Positions 11,264-22,553 of a stretch of DNA of 64,000 nucleotides are shown piece by piece (the first letter of the stretch is position 1; each line of letters opens with the position of its first letter). This DNA comes from Eucommia ulmoides (lineage: Eukaryota > Streptophyta > Magnoliopsida > Garryales > Eucommiaceae). Position numbers and translations under genes: made by a program. The notes under the pieces were generated by a model. It saw only the letters and a list, made by a program, of their open reading frames with translations, did no database searches and was not told the DNA's origin. The DNA is taken from assembly GCA_016647705.1 (NCBI GenBank), contig CM028335.1, positions 18,764,905-18,828,904 of the forward strand. The letters are read 5' to 3'.

Positions 11264-11866
11264 TTATAGGGGCATGGAGTCCATTACAGTGAACTCCATA
11301 GCCTTGGTCGATTCATCCCCATGTTTGATTTTTGTGACAGGCAATGTGATCTTTCCCGTTGGGGAGCTCAAGTCTCTGTTAAAACTCACCATCAGCTTCT
11401 GGGTTGACGCAATGTCGGAATCAGGAACACCCATTTGCCTAAGTGTTTTAATGAAAATAATGTTGACTGAACTGCCTATATTGACTAAAATCCTTCGTAC
11501 CTTGAAACTGGAGATCTCGAGCATTATAACTAAAGCTTCATCATGGGGATGAGCCACATTCGTGCTATCCTCGTTGTCAAATATTATTACTTGTCTGGCT
11601 CCGCTAGTCGACGCCATCAGTTCTCTGCTATCTAGCTCTTGTTTGGCCTCACAGGCCTTTTTATTTTGTCCACGGTCTATTTTTTTGGCAAAGATAAGAA
11701 CCATATTTATCCTGGAACTGGCCCTAGGAATGCAGTTGCGGCTATCGTTCTGCATATCGAAGGGAGTAGTAGCACGAACTACACTTGAAGCCTCTATACA
11801 TGTTCTCGTATTTATAGAGAGTGGGATCTCTTCTTCCTGGTTCAGATCTACTACACTCAACTGCAA
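11264..11866 (-). pseudogene. Protease region fossil of Tat-A
   Basis: This 200-codon stretch ends with an aspartic-protease-like domain of the Tat branch. A HPHDEALVIMLEISSFKVRR segment is followed by ILVNIGSS, the flap-proximal block, and then a KITLPVTKIKHG segment. Upstream residues are likely a linker or the end of gag. The enzyme would cut the element's polyprotein. It follows the 5' LTR by about 60 bases, so a normal gag is not recognisable. Plus-strand open stretches at 11274-11552 and 11562-12014 are shadows of this region. Confidence 0.7.
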
Positions 11867-11907
11867 CTGCCTAATCTCATCGATGAACTACTTCTTATTC
11901 TTTTTCC

Positions 11908-11923
11908 TACAGATGGTGCCAAA
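11908..11923 (-). other. Primer-binding-site-like sequence of Tat-A
   Basis: On the minus strand, directly after the LTR end, the sequence reads TTTGGCACCATCTGTAGG. It resembles the TTGGCGCCGTCTGTGGG sequence common after LTRs of Tat-branch elements. Confidence 0.6.
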
Positions 11924-12530
11924 TGATGTTACCAAAAAATCCTTGGTACGTGTTATAGCCCCTCAAGTATTGAAAACCTCCGCAACCTGTAACTTGACCT
12001 ATAAAACCAGTTAGTTATATGAGGGGACACCAGTGCAGAGTTGGCCAAAGAACCTCCGATGTGAGAATAAGATCAAATTGCTCTTAAGAGAGAATAAAAT
12101 CTTTAGAGTATTATGAATGTAATAATAAAAGTTATGTATTTGATACCTATCTTTCTTGTATATATTTGGGTTGATTTCCCTTGTAACTGTCATTTCCATG
12201 ATCCTTTCCACATTCCATACTTAATTGTCGTGAATATTACCTGTGCTCCCATTACGGGATGTTGTATTAATCACATCTGAGCATGGGGAGGAGGGTAGGT
12301 GAGTCAACGATTATCATTGACTTTCCATACTTAGATTCGATACCCAAGCCTTTATTAAGAGGCTTCGTTTTGTACTGGGTCAACCTGTATGTACGGATAC
12401 GCATCATTAGTAGGCTAGACACTCTATTTATTGGGCTATTAGAGTTGTCGATCCATGATCAATTATTGGATTGCAAATCCACTCCTATCAGGTCGGATTC
12501 TACCCACTGACCCGGCACACCCTTTTAACA
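11924..12530 (-). repeat. 5' LTR of Tat-A (607 bp)
   Basis: On the minus strand it starts TGTTAAAAGGG at 12530 and ends GTAACATCA at 11924, next to the primer-site-like sequence. No second copy is in the window, so the boundary calls rest on the TG and CA ends, the primer site, and the abrupt start of SIRE LTR sequence at 12531. The open stretch at 12283-12510 is probably incidental. Confidence 0.65.
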
Positions 12531-14197
12531 CCAGTTTCAAGAAAATCTAACACATAAACACATTTTTCATGCACAAAACTGAATTTTCAAAGTCATTATG
12601 CCAAAATGTCAATTAAACTTTTATATGATGTAATGTATATCAATTAAGCACATATATATATATCATGTAGACACATCATATAAACATATCAAAATATGAA
12701 TTAAGCAATGAGAACAAGATTTGATATGTAAAACCGATTATGAGTTTATGACCAAAAAGCTGTAAAATGTGTTCTTAAACCTTTGAAATGGTTTTGAACC
12801 AAATGATTCAATCCAATGATGATTTGATCAAATTGAATGTTTGTCACGATACTAGAAATCTTAAATAAGGTATACAACGTTCAAGACTCACTAAGAACAA
12901 GTTAAGATCGATCAAAGATTAGACAGAAAACAAAGTAGGAGATAAAAAAAATATTGCCTAGAAGTACAAACTGCTACTTTTGGAAATTATGGACAGATCC
13001 AAAACATTTCTAACATGTATAAAATTAAAGGTTATTGAGTTAACTTTCCATAGCAAGAAAAATCACCTCATTTAGACTCTAAATGAGTGAGATATGACCA
13101 TTTGAATGAACAAAGGTCTGTGCAGATTTTTCTGCTGAAAGCTACTAAACGAAAGTAGTCGACTATATTTCAAATATGTAGTCGACTACTTGTGCTGTAA
13201 CTTTAGTGCAAATGTCGTTTTCGTCCATTCTTGATTGTTGACCTTGGTCCATGATCGTTTACCATTCAAAAACTTTTTGAGCATTATTTCAATGATATTT
13301 GAAGTGTTTTCACATTGAGATCATGGAATGTATCATATGATCACATTTAATTCAAGTTTAAGTATATTAAGTACATTTGTGATCAAGACGTGAAATGATT
13401 AAACCGATGACACCTATTGTGATATATAAGCATATTGGACATGTTAGGATTGAGATATCACAAATGTATGCATATATTGATCATATTATTATTATTATAA
13501 GCATATATTGAGCATTTTGAACATGTAATGCATGCAAGGTATGTCTTGAACATATCATATCATGATATAAATATAAGTTGAGCATATTAGATTAAATATG
13601 TCATGTTGTTATTGTATAATAACTATTCTTAGTATGTTGTATCAAGTAATGCATGCAATGTATCTTTTGATCACATTGAAAACAAGTTTTCTCAATTTAA
13701 GCGTATTGTGATCAATATATGAATTTTCTAAATAAGATTGTGTTGAACAATCCAATCACATGTATCATGATATAATCAAATAATGATTATGTTCAAATCA
13801 TAATATCATGAATGTATGCACTCTCGGTGTGTGTGTGTATCCTAATGAGTCAAAGCATATAATATTTTTAAGAGTAACGTCCTATAGACTTAACCTTATA
13901 GACTGATTCTTACCTAAGTCTTGTGCTTTGATATCGAGATTATACCTGTATTTCATACTTAAAATTCTATAGTGATTAGCACACGTAATGAATAATTGAA
14001 TCTTAATACCTGAACTTAAGACATAATTTTGGTTAGTGCACTCAAGGTATGATTTAATCTAATATATTGGTACATATAATTTGTGTTTAATAATATTAAT
14101 GTGAGATCATCATATCACTAATATTGACATTATCACAACACATATTGTGACATCATCAAAGCACACATATGACATCATCAAAATACATATAGCAATA
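12531..14197 (-). repeat. 3' LTR of SIRE-C (visible part)
   Basis: It matches 19787-21457 almost throughout, including the palindrome GTAGTCGACTA at about 13155-13195 and the block CTTAACCTTATAGACT. It begins, on the minus strand, next to the purine tract at 14198. The visible part ends at the Tat-A LTR. Confidence 0.85.
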
Positions 14198-14216
14198 ATC
14201 TCCTATCTTTTTTTAT
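14198..14216 (-). other. Polypurine tract of SIRE-C
   Basis: On the minus strand AAAAAAAGATAGGAGAT directly precedes the LTR. The equivalent in the other SIRE element is AAAAAAGGGGGAGAT. Confidence 0.65.
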
Positions 14217-17116
14217 AATGGCAACCTTTCGATAAATTGTTACACAAATTATATGAACAAGCTCCATTTCAATATATGTACTATATATAAAATATCAATT
14301 TAAGCATATATGCATATTCCATCTATATATTTCTCTCTCTTTGACATCATCAAAATGATTATAAGTAATAAGCAAGATGGGGTTTAAAGATAGGATTGGG
14401 AGTAAAACAAAACACATCAATTATTGGTAAGAATATACTAATTGTTTGATAAAAATATATCAATTAAGTATATCACTTGATGATACTCTCATATTCAATA
14501 AACATATAAAATCAATTAAGTAAAAAAATTAAAAGAGTTTTCACATATAAACTTATTCAATTTAGATTAAGCTCCCCTTGAATCTCGCATATTGTAATTT
14601 TAACATATTAGTACCAATGAGACTTTGGGCTATCACTATCGATGTCACTTTCAATAAAAACACATGAATGAGCAAGATAAATGATATAAGCATTGCATTC
14701 ATGTTTTAATAAACTCCCCTTATCAAGATATTGATTTTTCAACATATGAAAACCAATCAAATCTTTTATTTTGAATCTATAAACATTTAAGAGCAACAAG
14801 GGTGTAAATGCTAATAAACACGTATTAGATTAAAATTAAATACCAAGGAACTAGCATATACCAATTTTGTACTAGAATCAAGTATTTAATCCATTATATT
14901 GCATAGTACTAATTGGATACCTATTGTTGCATACTATTCTCAAATAAATCATGTGTATCAAGCAATAATCAATTCAATCAACTTCACATGATATATCGTA
15001 GTTCAAGTATATTAGCAATTATATCATTTAAGCACGATGGACTAAATCACAAGAACGTGAGTTCTCAAAATATCATAAAGATTTTAAGCATGGGAGAACA
15101 TCCTTAATTTAATATGCAAAATTTGATTGCATAATATGTCAACTCATTGTATATAAACATATAGCACAATATTAGAGAAATATTCAAATGAATTTAGGAA
15201 TATGATTATATTATTATTAAGAACTATATTTATGCAATTATCATCATATAAGTAATTAAACATGAATTTAAATAGATATTCTAACTCATATAATACAAAT
15301 TAATTATAATCATCAAAACATGAGTTCATCACATGAGTTTCGAGTATATCATCTTATCATGCTATATCATTAAGAATAAACATATATAGTGATATTAATG
15401 GCAAGAGAAACTAAATATGATTAGTTAAGCAAAGTATTCAAGCAAAATAATTTTACATATGAGGTATAAATATTTCACAATAAGGATTTTCATATGAATT
15501 TAATAAGTTATTTTGAATCAATTATTTTATGAATATCAATACTTATAAAATAACCACATTTTATCAAAATATATATTAATGAATAAAAAAACCATTTTCA
15601 ATATCCTTATGTGATAACATGATTTAAAATATATTCAACAAAAATTCTATATCATAAAGATAATCATTCAATCATGTAAGGATATCATAAATATCATATT
15701 ACTATTGTTAGAAAATAGGAAATCATCAATGATTTCATCAATAAGACTAGAATGATTGTTTAATTAGGATGAATTTCGTTACCATCGGATTGAATGAAAA
15801 TTCAACTCTATCAATCATTGAAGTTCTTGAGAGTTCCAACAATATATGAATCTTTATAGTTGTTGACATAGATGAATAAAATCTTTATAACATGAACTCT
15901 TGAAACATACTTGTCAAAAAGATCATAAACAATAGCTTATCCAAATTTAAATTAACAATAGTTACCAATGATAATGTATATTCCTTTAAATTGAATAAGA
16001 TCATGTATTCAACATATATTACATAGATTTCATACAATTAGTAAACAAAGAATATAGTTGTATCACATGCATGAATTCAGAATTTTCAAGTTGAGACAAT
16101 GGTGTAAAAGATAGATCATTAAAATCAAAGTGAAAGTTAACAAACATGAGTTATAGGTTGAATTTTGAATACTATTAACTCAAATTGTCAAATTGAGATT
16201 CAAAACTCATCATGGAATGATATATGCATTCAAAATATAATTAATGAGTTATGAAAGTCTTGAAATATTAAACCAATTCAATTAATTATAGGCTGTAACA
16301 TTTATCATATTGTACAAGTTAATAGAATACACTATAACACATTTTTAAACTAAAACATCCTCAAAATTGAATTTGAGCAATTAAATACATGATAAATAAA
16401 TCCAAATAGTTACATAATATTTTTAACATGTTTATACATTCAAAATAACTCATAGAAGTCATTGGTTAACCATTTGAAACAATACAATCAAGTTTAAAGA
16501 TAATGCATTAATACTGTCAAATAAATTTTTGGTCAGAAAATGTTTCAGATGCATTATAATTAAACCAATCTGGATTTAGACCAAATAATTTTTTAAAGAT
16601 ATTTTAGACACTCTTAATATTTTCCAAAAAAAAAAAAATTAAAAAAATCAAGTTATTCCAATAAGTAGAATGAAAGTTATAACAAAAACGATGCAAGGCT
16701 ATTGGACTTTCTCTTAGAAAATTCTAGTCAGAATTTTGTTTTACTTCTCAAACACGGTTGATCAATTTTACCACAAACTTATCTATTTGAAGGTGTTTAA
16801 GCCTGTATGATCATATAGAACATTTAAAACACTTAATATGATTCAATGAAAAGCTAATTTGAACCACAAAAACACAGTAACAATTGAATCACATAATAAC
16901 AAATATTAATATCCAAATCTAATACATGAATGTTTAGATATTAGTCTATGAAAATAATATAACTATAAATGATTATATACATCTAAACACATATGGTTAT
17001 TACTATATAAAACATATAGTAACATTTTGTGATTCTTGAAGAACAACCAAAAATGTTTCTTAAGACAATAAATGTAACTATTAAAGAGCATGTTTAAAAA
17101 ATACATACTGATTTAT
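14217..17116 (-). other. AT-rich internal noncoding region of SIRE-C
   Basis: About 2.9 kb of very AT-rich sequence with no recognisable coding segment on either strand. Its gag-proximal end aligns with sequence after gag in the element at 37766-47000 (for example ATTGTCTTA followed by GAATCACA). An A-run lies near 16626-16640. Short open stretches such as 14608-14799 and 14913-15107 match nothing I know. Confidence 0.6.
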
Positions 17117-18360
17117 TTAATTAACAAGACAAACATCTAACACCCTCACAAATTTTATAAATTTTAGGAATACGAGAGTTAGATGTACCTTCATTTTCCT
17201 TTGCAATGGATTTACGATTGTGGACATAAGCATCGGTAATGATTTTTGGTTTGGATGCATTTTTCGATTCAACATTTTTGTATCCTCCAAACCTCTTATT
17301 GTTGATGTTTTTAGTTGATATGAATCTTTGATGTCCATTGTTGAACTTCATTTTCCCATTGAGCTCATTTTTCACAACATGTGGAAACGTAGATTCCACT
17401 TTAGATGACTTTTTCAATTTAGATATCTTATCTTTGACTTCATTTTGATTTCCACTCACAATTGTGTAATTTCCTACAACATTACAATTTGTATCTCCTT
17501 TCGGTATCCATATCATTTTCGAGCCGTTTCAGTTAGTCTCAAAATTATATTTTCGATAAAGACATGAGACTTTATAATGACCAATTTTATTACAATAATA
17601 ACATTTATATTTCGAATGATCATTATTTATTTTAATATGATGATTAGCATGTGATATATATAGTTAATAATTTTTCGACAATGCTAATCTATTATTAACA
17701 ATATGATGAGAAGGAGTAGAAGATGAGACATAACATCCATTGCAATTCTTAATTCTCTTAGAATCAAAATCTTCATATTTTTCAACAATCGATTTAAGTT
17801 TCAATTTTGATTTCTAGAGATCTTTCTTCAAATATTCAAAATTTAATTCCAAACAAAATTTATTTGAAGTAACATTTTCAAAATCATTTTTCAAAAATTT
17901 ATATTCACTTTTAAGTAATCGTATTTTTGATGAAATGTTTTCTTTTTCAAGTTTAGACTTTCTAATATCTTAATTAATCTATGTTCAAGATTTCTAAAAC
18001 TTGAAATATTATCCTTTAGTTTATTTATATCATTTTTCAAAAACTGATTTTCATTATTAAAATATTCAACTTTATCAATCAAGTTATTTATTTCTAAGAC
18101 AATATCATAAAACGCTTTTACTTTCAAATAACTTTCCAAAAAATGTAATCTTGAATTTTTAAAATCATTTTATTTATTTTTAAATAAATTTATTTTTCTT
18201 TTCAATTTAAAATTTTATTTAACAAAATATTGAATAAGAAGTAATAATTTCTCAATTCCAATATGTGTTGTTTCATCATCATCATCATAATCATTATCAT
18301 CTCTACCACTAGTAAAACAACATTTATAATTTTCTATATAATTCATTATAAGTCTTTCAA
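17117..18360 (-). pseudogene. Gag fossil of SIRE-C
   Basis: The minus strand encodes a retroviral-type zinc knuckle, CYYCNKIGHYKVSC (about 17556-17597, Cys-2-Cys-4-His-4-Cys), followed by a MIWIPK segment as in SIRE gag. Upstream, about 17891-18139, lies a strongly helical Asn/Leu/Lys-rich region that looks like a coiled coil. The C-terminal tail is lysine- and serine-rich. Gag forms the particle that packages the element RNA. The same order is found at 39960-41100. Broken. The plus strand holds no product here. Confidence 0.75.
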
Positions 18361-18399
18361 ATTTAGAATTTTCAATGAGTATAGAAGATATAAAAGATT

Positions 18400-21300
18400 A
18401 TAACTTAGTTAGTTCTTGTGATTGTGTGTGCAATAGAATAATCAATCAAACCATCATAAGCAATGCAAAAAGTAAGGGATAGAGACAATCAAACCACAAG
18501 ACATAAGATATTTATAGTAGTTCGGCAAAACCTTTTTGCCTACTCTCTCTTCCGTGCTCCCGACTGAAAGTTCTAATTCAATAATCCTTAATCTTTTGAT
18601 AGGTGAAGAGTAAACCTTTTACAATCTTCTTATAGATGAAGATCAACATTTCACAATCTTCTTACGGGTGAATATTGAACCTTTCACAATCTTCCTATAG
18701 GTGAAGATCAAACTGTTCACAATCTTCTTTCCGGCGAGATCGGTCCGTCACAACCAAAGATACCTCATTTGGTCTTCTTCAACTTCTTCACAAGTTAATC
18801 CTTAATGTGGTGTTCATTGAGGATCTTTTTGCTTTGATATTTCAATGAAGTACAATATCTCAAAACAACACTCTAATGATTTTGTAATCTAACTTACAAA
18901 AATCAACCTTGGAGCTCTAACACTCTCTATAAAGATTACAATACTTCAACTCACTATTGTTTAGTGATTCTCACAAATATCATTCAAGAAAAGAAAGATA
19001 AACTTTGAGTACAATACTGATCACACAAGAAGTGTAAGAATAAGAATCAAAGAAATGATGTTGAAGAATATCACTTTGTAGTATAACTCTTTTGAAGCAC
19101 TTGTATGAGATATGTAATAGATGATCATGGTAGTTCACTTCCTTGAACAATTGGTTAATGCTTCCAGCAACTTTTCTCTTTTTATATAGCTAAAAATGTG
19201 TTGGGAGGATTTCACAATTGAGATGTTGAGCTCTTGTGACCGTTGGGTGAAGGTCTCTAAATTGTCAAGACAGTAAGGCTCATTTCAATTAGTTCTTTAC
19301 ACAATGTTGAACTTCCAACCACTTTTTCTAACATATTAAATACTCTACAAAGTCAACAAGACCCATAATTTATGGATGTAATGAATACAATAATATTTTA
19401 TAAATATCAAAATGTATTTAAATTTGAATGTAGACAACTTTCCTTGATTCCATGAATAAAGATGTGAACATGGTGTAGTTGATAAAATACTCAATAAATG
19501 CATATAGAAAGTTGGTTGCACTCTTCTCAACACATTAAACATGTTCATTAAATTGAGGATAAGGTATGTTAGCATTTAAATTGGAGATAATCAATAGGTT
19601 GAGCATTAAATAACCAACCCTACCTATAAAGTTAAATCATTGTTTAATTAAAGGTGTTCCCACTACTAGTCTTAACAAATACACCCATTATACATGTATA
19701 TATACATTTACACAAAATTGAGCATCTAAATACATGATCTATAATTCATTTTATACACAAATATAATTCATTTTAGTATTTAGAATGATTCCAAGAAGAT
19801 CTAACACATAAACACATTTTTCATGCACAAAATTGAATTTTCAAAATCATTGTGCCAAAATGTCAATTAAACTTTCATATGATGTCATGTTTATCAATCA
19901 AGAAAATATATATCATGTAGACACATCATATAAACATATCAAAATATGAATTGATCAATGAGAACAAGATTTGATATGTAAAATCGATTTTGAGTTTATG
20001 ACAAAAAAGCTATGAAATGTGTTCTTAAATCATTGAAATGGTTTTGATCCAATAGATTCAATCCAGTGATGATTTGTTCAAATTGAATAAGTGTCATGAT
20101 ACTATAAATCTTAAATAAGGTACACAAATATTCAAGACTCTTCAAGAACAAGTTAAGATCGATTAAAGATTAGACTGAAAACAAAGTAGGAGAGAGAAAT
20201 TATACTGTCTAGAAGTACAAACTGCTACTTTTGGAAATCAAGGATAGATCTGAAACATTCCTAATAGGTATAGAATTAAAGGTCATTGAGTTCGATTTCC
20301 ATAGAAAAAATAATCACATCATTTGGACTCCAAAAAAATGAGATATGACTATTTGAGTGAACAAAGGTCTATGCAGATTTTTTTGCAGAAAGCTACTAAC
20401 TGAAGGTAGTCGACTATATTACCAATATGTAGTCGACTACTTGTGTTATAACTTCAGCGTAAGTGTCGTTTTCGTTCGTTCTTGGTTTTTGTCCTCGGTT
20501 TATGATCATTTACCATTTAAAACACTTTTAGAGCATTGTTTCAATGATATTTAAAGTGTTTTCACATTGAGATCATGCTATGTACCATATGATCACATTA
20601 AATTCAACTTTAAGCATATTAAGCACATTTGTGATCAAGAAGTGAATTCGCCACATATAATCAAACCGATGACACTTATTGTGATATATAAGCATATTGG
20701 ACATGTTAGGATTGAGATATCACAAATGTATATATATATTGATCATTTTATTATTATTAGCGTATATTGAGCATTTTGGACATGTAATGCATGCAAGGTG
20801 TGTCTTAAACATATCATATCATGATATAAACATAAGTTGAGCATATGATATCAAGTATATCATGTTGTTACTGTATAATAACTATTTTTAGCATGTTGTA
20901 TCAAGCAATGCATGCAATATATCTTTTGATCACATTAAAAACAAGTTTTCTCAATTTAAGCGTATTGTGATCAATATGTGAATTTTCCAAATAATCATAT
21001 GTTTAATAATCCAATCACATGTATCATGATATAATCAAATAATGATCATGTTCAAATCATAATATCATGAATGTAAGCACTGTCTGTGTGTGCGTGCATC
21101 CTAGTGAGTTAGAATATATAATCTCTTTAAGAGTAACGTCCTATAGACTTAACCTTATAGACTTAATCTTACCTAAGTCTAGTGCTCTTGATATCGAGAT
21201 TATATGTGCATTTCATACTTAAAATTCTATAGTGGTTAGCACACATAATAAATAATTGAATCTTAATACATGCACTTAAGATATCATTTTGGTTAGTAAA

Positions 21301-21457
21301 CTCAAGGTATGATTCAATCTAATATATTGGAACATATAATTTGTGTTTAATAATATTAATGTGACATCATCATATCATTAATATTGACATCATCACAACA
21401 CATATTATGACATCATTAAAACACACATATGACATCATCAAAACACGTATAGCAACA
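18400..21457 (-). repeat. 5' LTR of SIRE-C (about 3.06 kb; inner end approximate)
   Basis: On the minus strand it begins TGTTGCTATACG at 21457. The first 1.67 kb is repeated at 12531-14197. The remainder (about 18400-19787) has the features of an R-U5 region: a minus-strand TATATAAA at 19181-19188 and, further on, the block TAGTAGTTCGGCAAAACC typical of SIRE LTRs near 18512-18531. The inner end is uncertain because no clean primer site was found. Bases 21458-21462 (ATTGT) are the expected target duplication; its partner is outside the window. Confidence 0.65.
19181..19188 (-). promoter_or_regulatory. TATA box in the SIRE-C LTR
   Basis: TATATAAA on the minus strand lies inside the LTR, followed downstream by the transcribed-looking part. 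This is a pattern call only. Confidence 0.45.
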
Positions 21458-21462
21458 ATTGT

Positions 21463-21900
21463 AATTATAAACCTCGATGATCTGGGCATTGAATTGCTTG
21501 ATTATCTCCTCTTTGACCTCAAGACTTATGCCAGGCCTTACCTGTCTCAATTTGTTATTTACAATAACACAACTTGACTTTAGAGGCAGTTTGTGGGTCA
21601 CGATATCCTTATCTAGCCCTACCATATTGTCGTAGGACCAGGAAAATACATTTTGATAAGAAACTAAGAGTACAATCAATTATTTCTTCACCAAGATAGT
21701 AACCATTGATCTGATCTTTACTTCTTTCAAGTCCTCTACGGTTCCTAAGTTCACCAATTCCATCTCATCGATATTAGGAATTGATTTGTCTTCATATTCC
21801 ACAAAAACATTTCGAATCTCTCTATCGTCTGGCTGAAAATAGTCTTCTTATGCTTCTATTCCCATTAGGTCGTAGTCCAGTTCTGTATTGAAATCGTAAT
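21463..21900 (-). pseudogene. Reverse transcriptase opening, Tat-B
   Basis: The minus strand shows YQNVFSWSYDNMVGLDKDIV followed by a THKLPLKSSCV segment and VKEEIIKQFNAQIIEV, a series diagnostic for the start of RT in the Ogre/Tat branch. It is not the same type as the RT of Tat-A, whose equivalent reads differently. The region 21700-21900 upstream fits the acidic link between protease and RT. It is cut at the SIRE-C insertion. Confidence 0.8.
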
Positions 21901-22277
21901 TCATTGTGTTTATACTTAGTGATGTCACATGCATCATATACTGATAATTTAGGTAACCTAAAAAGTAAACATTTAAGCATATTTAAGTCATATTTAGGAT
22001 AAAACAAAATTACATTATAATAATCCATTTCAAAGCAAAAATTATTTTCCATTAAGAAGGCTAGCTGAATGGAAAGGTGAGCATAAGAAATCCTTATTTT
22101 TTATCGAAATGCTTGGCGAACAGGGAGGATATAGGAATCTGAGTTCTGAAGCTTTTCAGTTCCTTTGACTTTGATGCTAGTGGAGTTACTTAGCCCTGCC
22201 TCCCCAGAGATGACATTCACGACTTCTTCATTCATGATCTTCTTAGGGTGTGGCTCGAATCCTACTATCTTATCCTC
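21901..22277 (-). other. Tat-B linker region, no clear product
   Basis: This lies between the G-patch-like segment and the RT opening. It is probably the protease-RT connector of Tat-B, but I see no diagnostic motif. Confidence 0.35.
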
Positions 22278-22553
22278 TTAATTGATCATTTCAGTCGAAT
22301 ACAAAAATGTGACTCGGATGTGCGAGATTGTCAACATTTGATTATTTTGGCATCTGTCCTTTCGATCGGGGAAGAACTTGGTTTTATCTTCCTTGGTGGG
22401 CTTGTATCCCAACCCAAACCTTAATCTCTCATCCTTAACCTCAATCGACTTAGGTATTCTGTCTAGATTTTTTCCAAGTCCTTTTCCAAGTACATAACCT
22501 AGCAATTTTATTTCCTTAGCGGTGGAGGTCACAACTTTTGACAATGTTGAGAC
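22278..22553 (-). pseudogene. G-patch-like polyprotein segment, Tat-B
   Basis: The minus strand encodes LGYVLGKGLGKNLDRIPK followed by a RFGLGYKPT segment. Glycine-rich G-patch-like motifs of this wording occur in Ogre/Tat polyproteins between protease and RT. It ends at the LTR of the Athila element. Confidence 0.7.

Larger units (their letters stand above)
4684..12530 (-). mobile_element. Tat-type Ty3/gypsy element (Tat-A), minus strand
   Basis: Reading right to left there is an LTR (11924-12530), a primer-site-like sequence, a protease-containing region, reverse transcriptase, RNase H, an integrase with zinc-binding head and core, and then a 3' untranslated region with 60-bp tandem repeats. 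This protease-RT-RNase H-integrase order is that of Ty3/gypsy. Wording of the protease and integrase is closest to the Tat branch. Its 3' LTR is not visible; the leftmost Athila-like element lies where it would begin, so it should be left of the window. A solo SIRE LTR sits in the RT region. Its own 5' LTR abuts the SIRE-like LTR at 12531. It is a fossil with many breaks and little recognisable gag. Confidence 0.85.
12531..21457 (-). mobile_element. Gag-only SIRE-like copia element (SIRE-C), minus strand
   Basis: The segment 12531-14197 repeats 19787-21457 closely, so these are parts of two LTRs. Between them the minus strand has a gag with zinc knuckle (17117-18360), then about 2.9 kb of AT-rich noncoding DNA and a purine tract before the 3' LTR. 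No protease, integrase, RT or RNase H is seen. Gag stops at the same point as in the element at 37766-47000. At 12530/12531 the 3' LTR meets the LTR of Tat-A, which suggests Tat-A inserted into it; the rest of that LTR should lie left of the window. At its right end it lies inside the RT of the older Tat-type element. Fossil, broken. Confidence 0.75.

Noticed and set aside
11274-12014. Plus-strand open frames of 92 and 150 codons
   Set aside because: They lie opposite the protease region and LTR of Tat-A, whose minus-strand reading has recognisable motifs.
12283-12510. 75-codon open frame
   Set aside because: It falls entirely inside the Tat-A LTR and shows no known motif.
14217-17116. Hidden pol domains in the SIRE-C interior
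   Set aside because: I looked on both strands for integrase, RT and RNase H wording and saw none; the stretch is AT-rich and noncoding in appearance.
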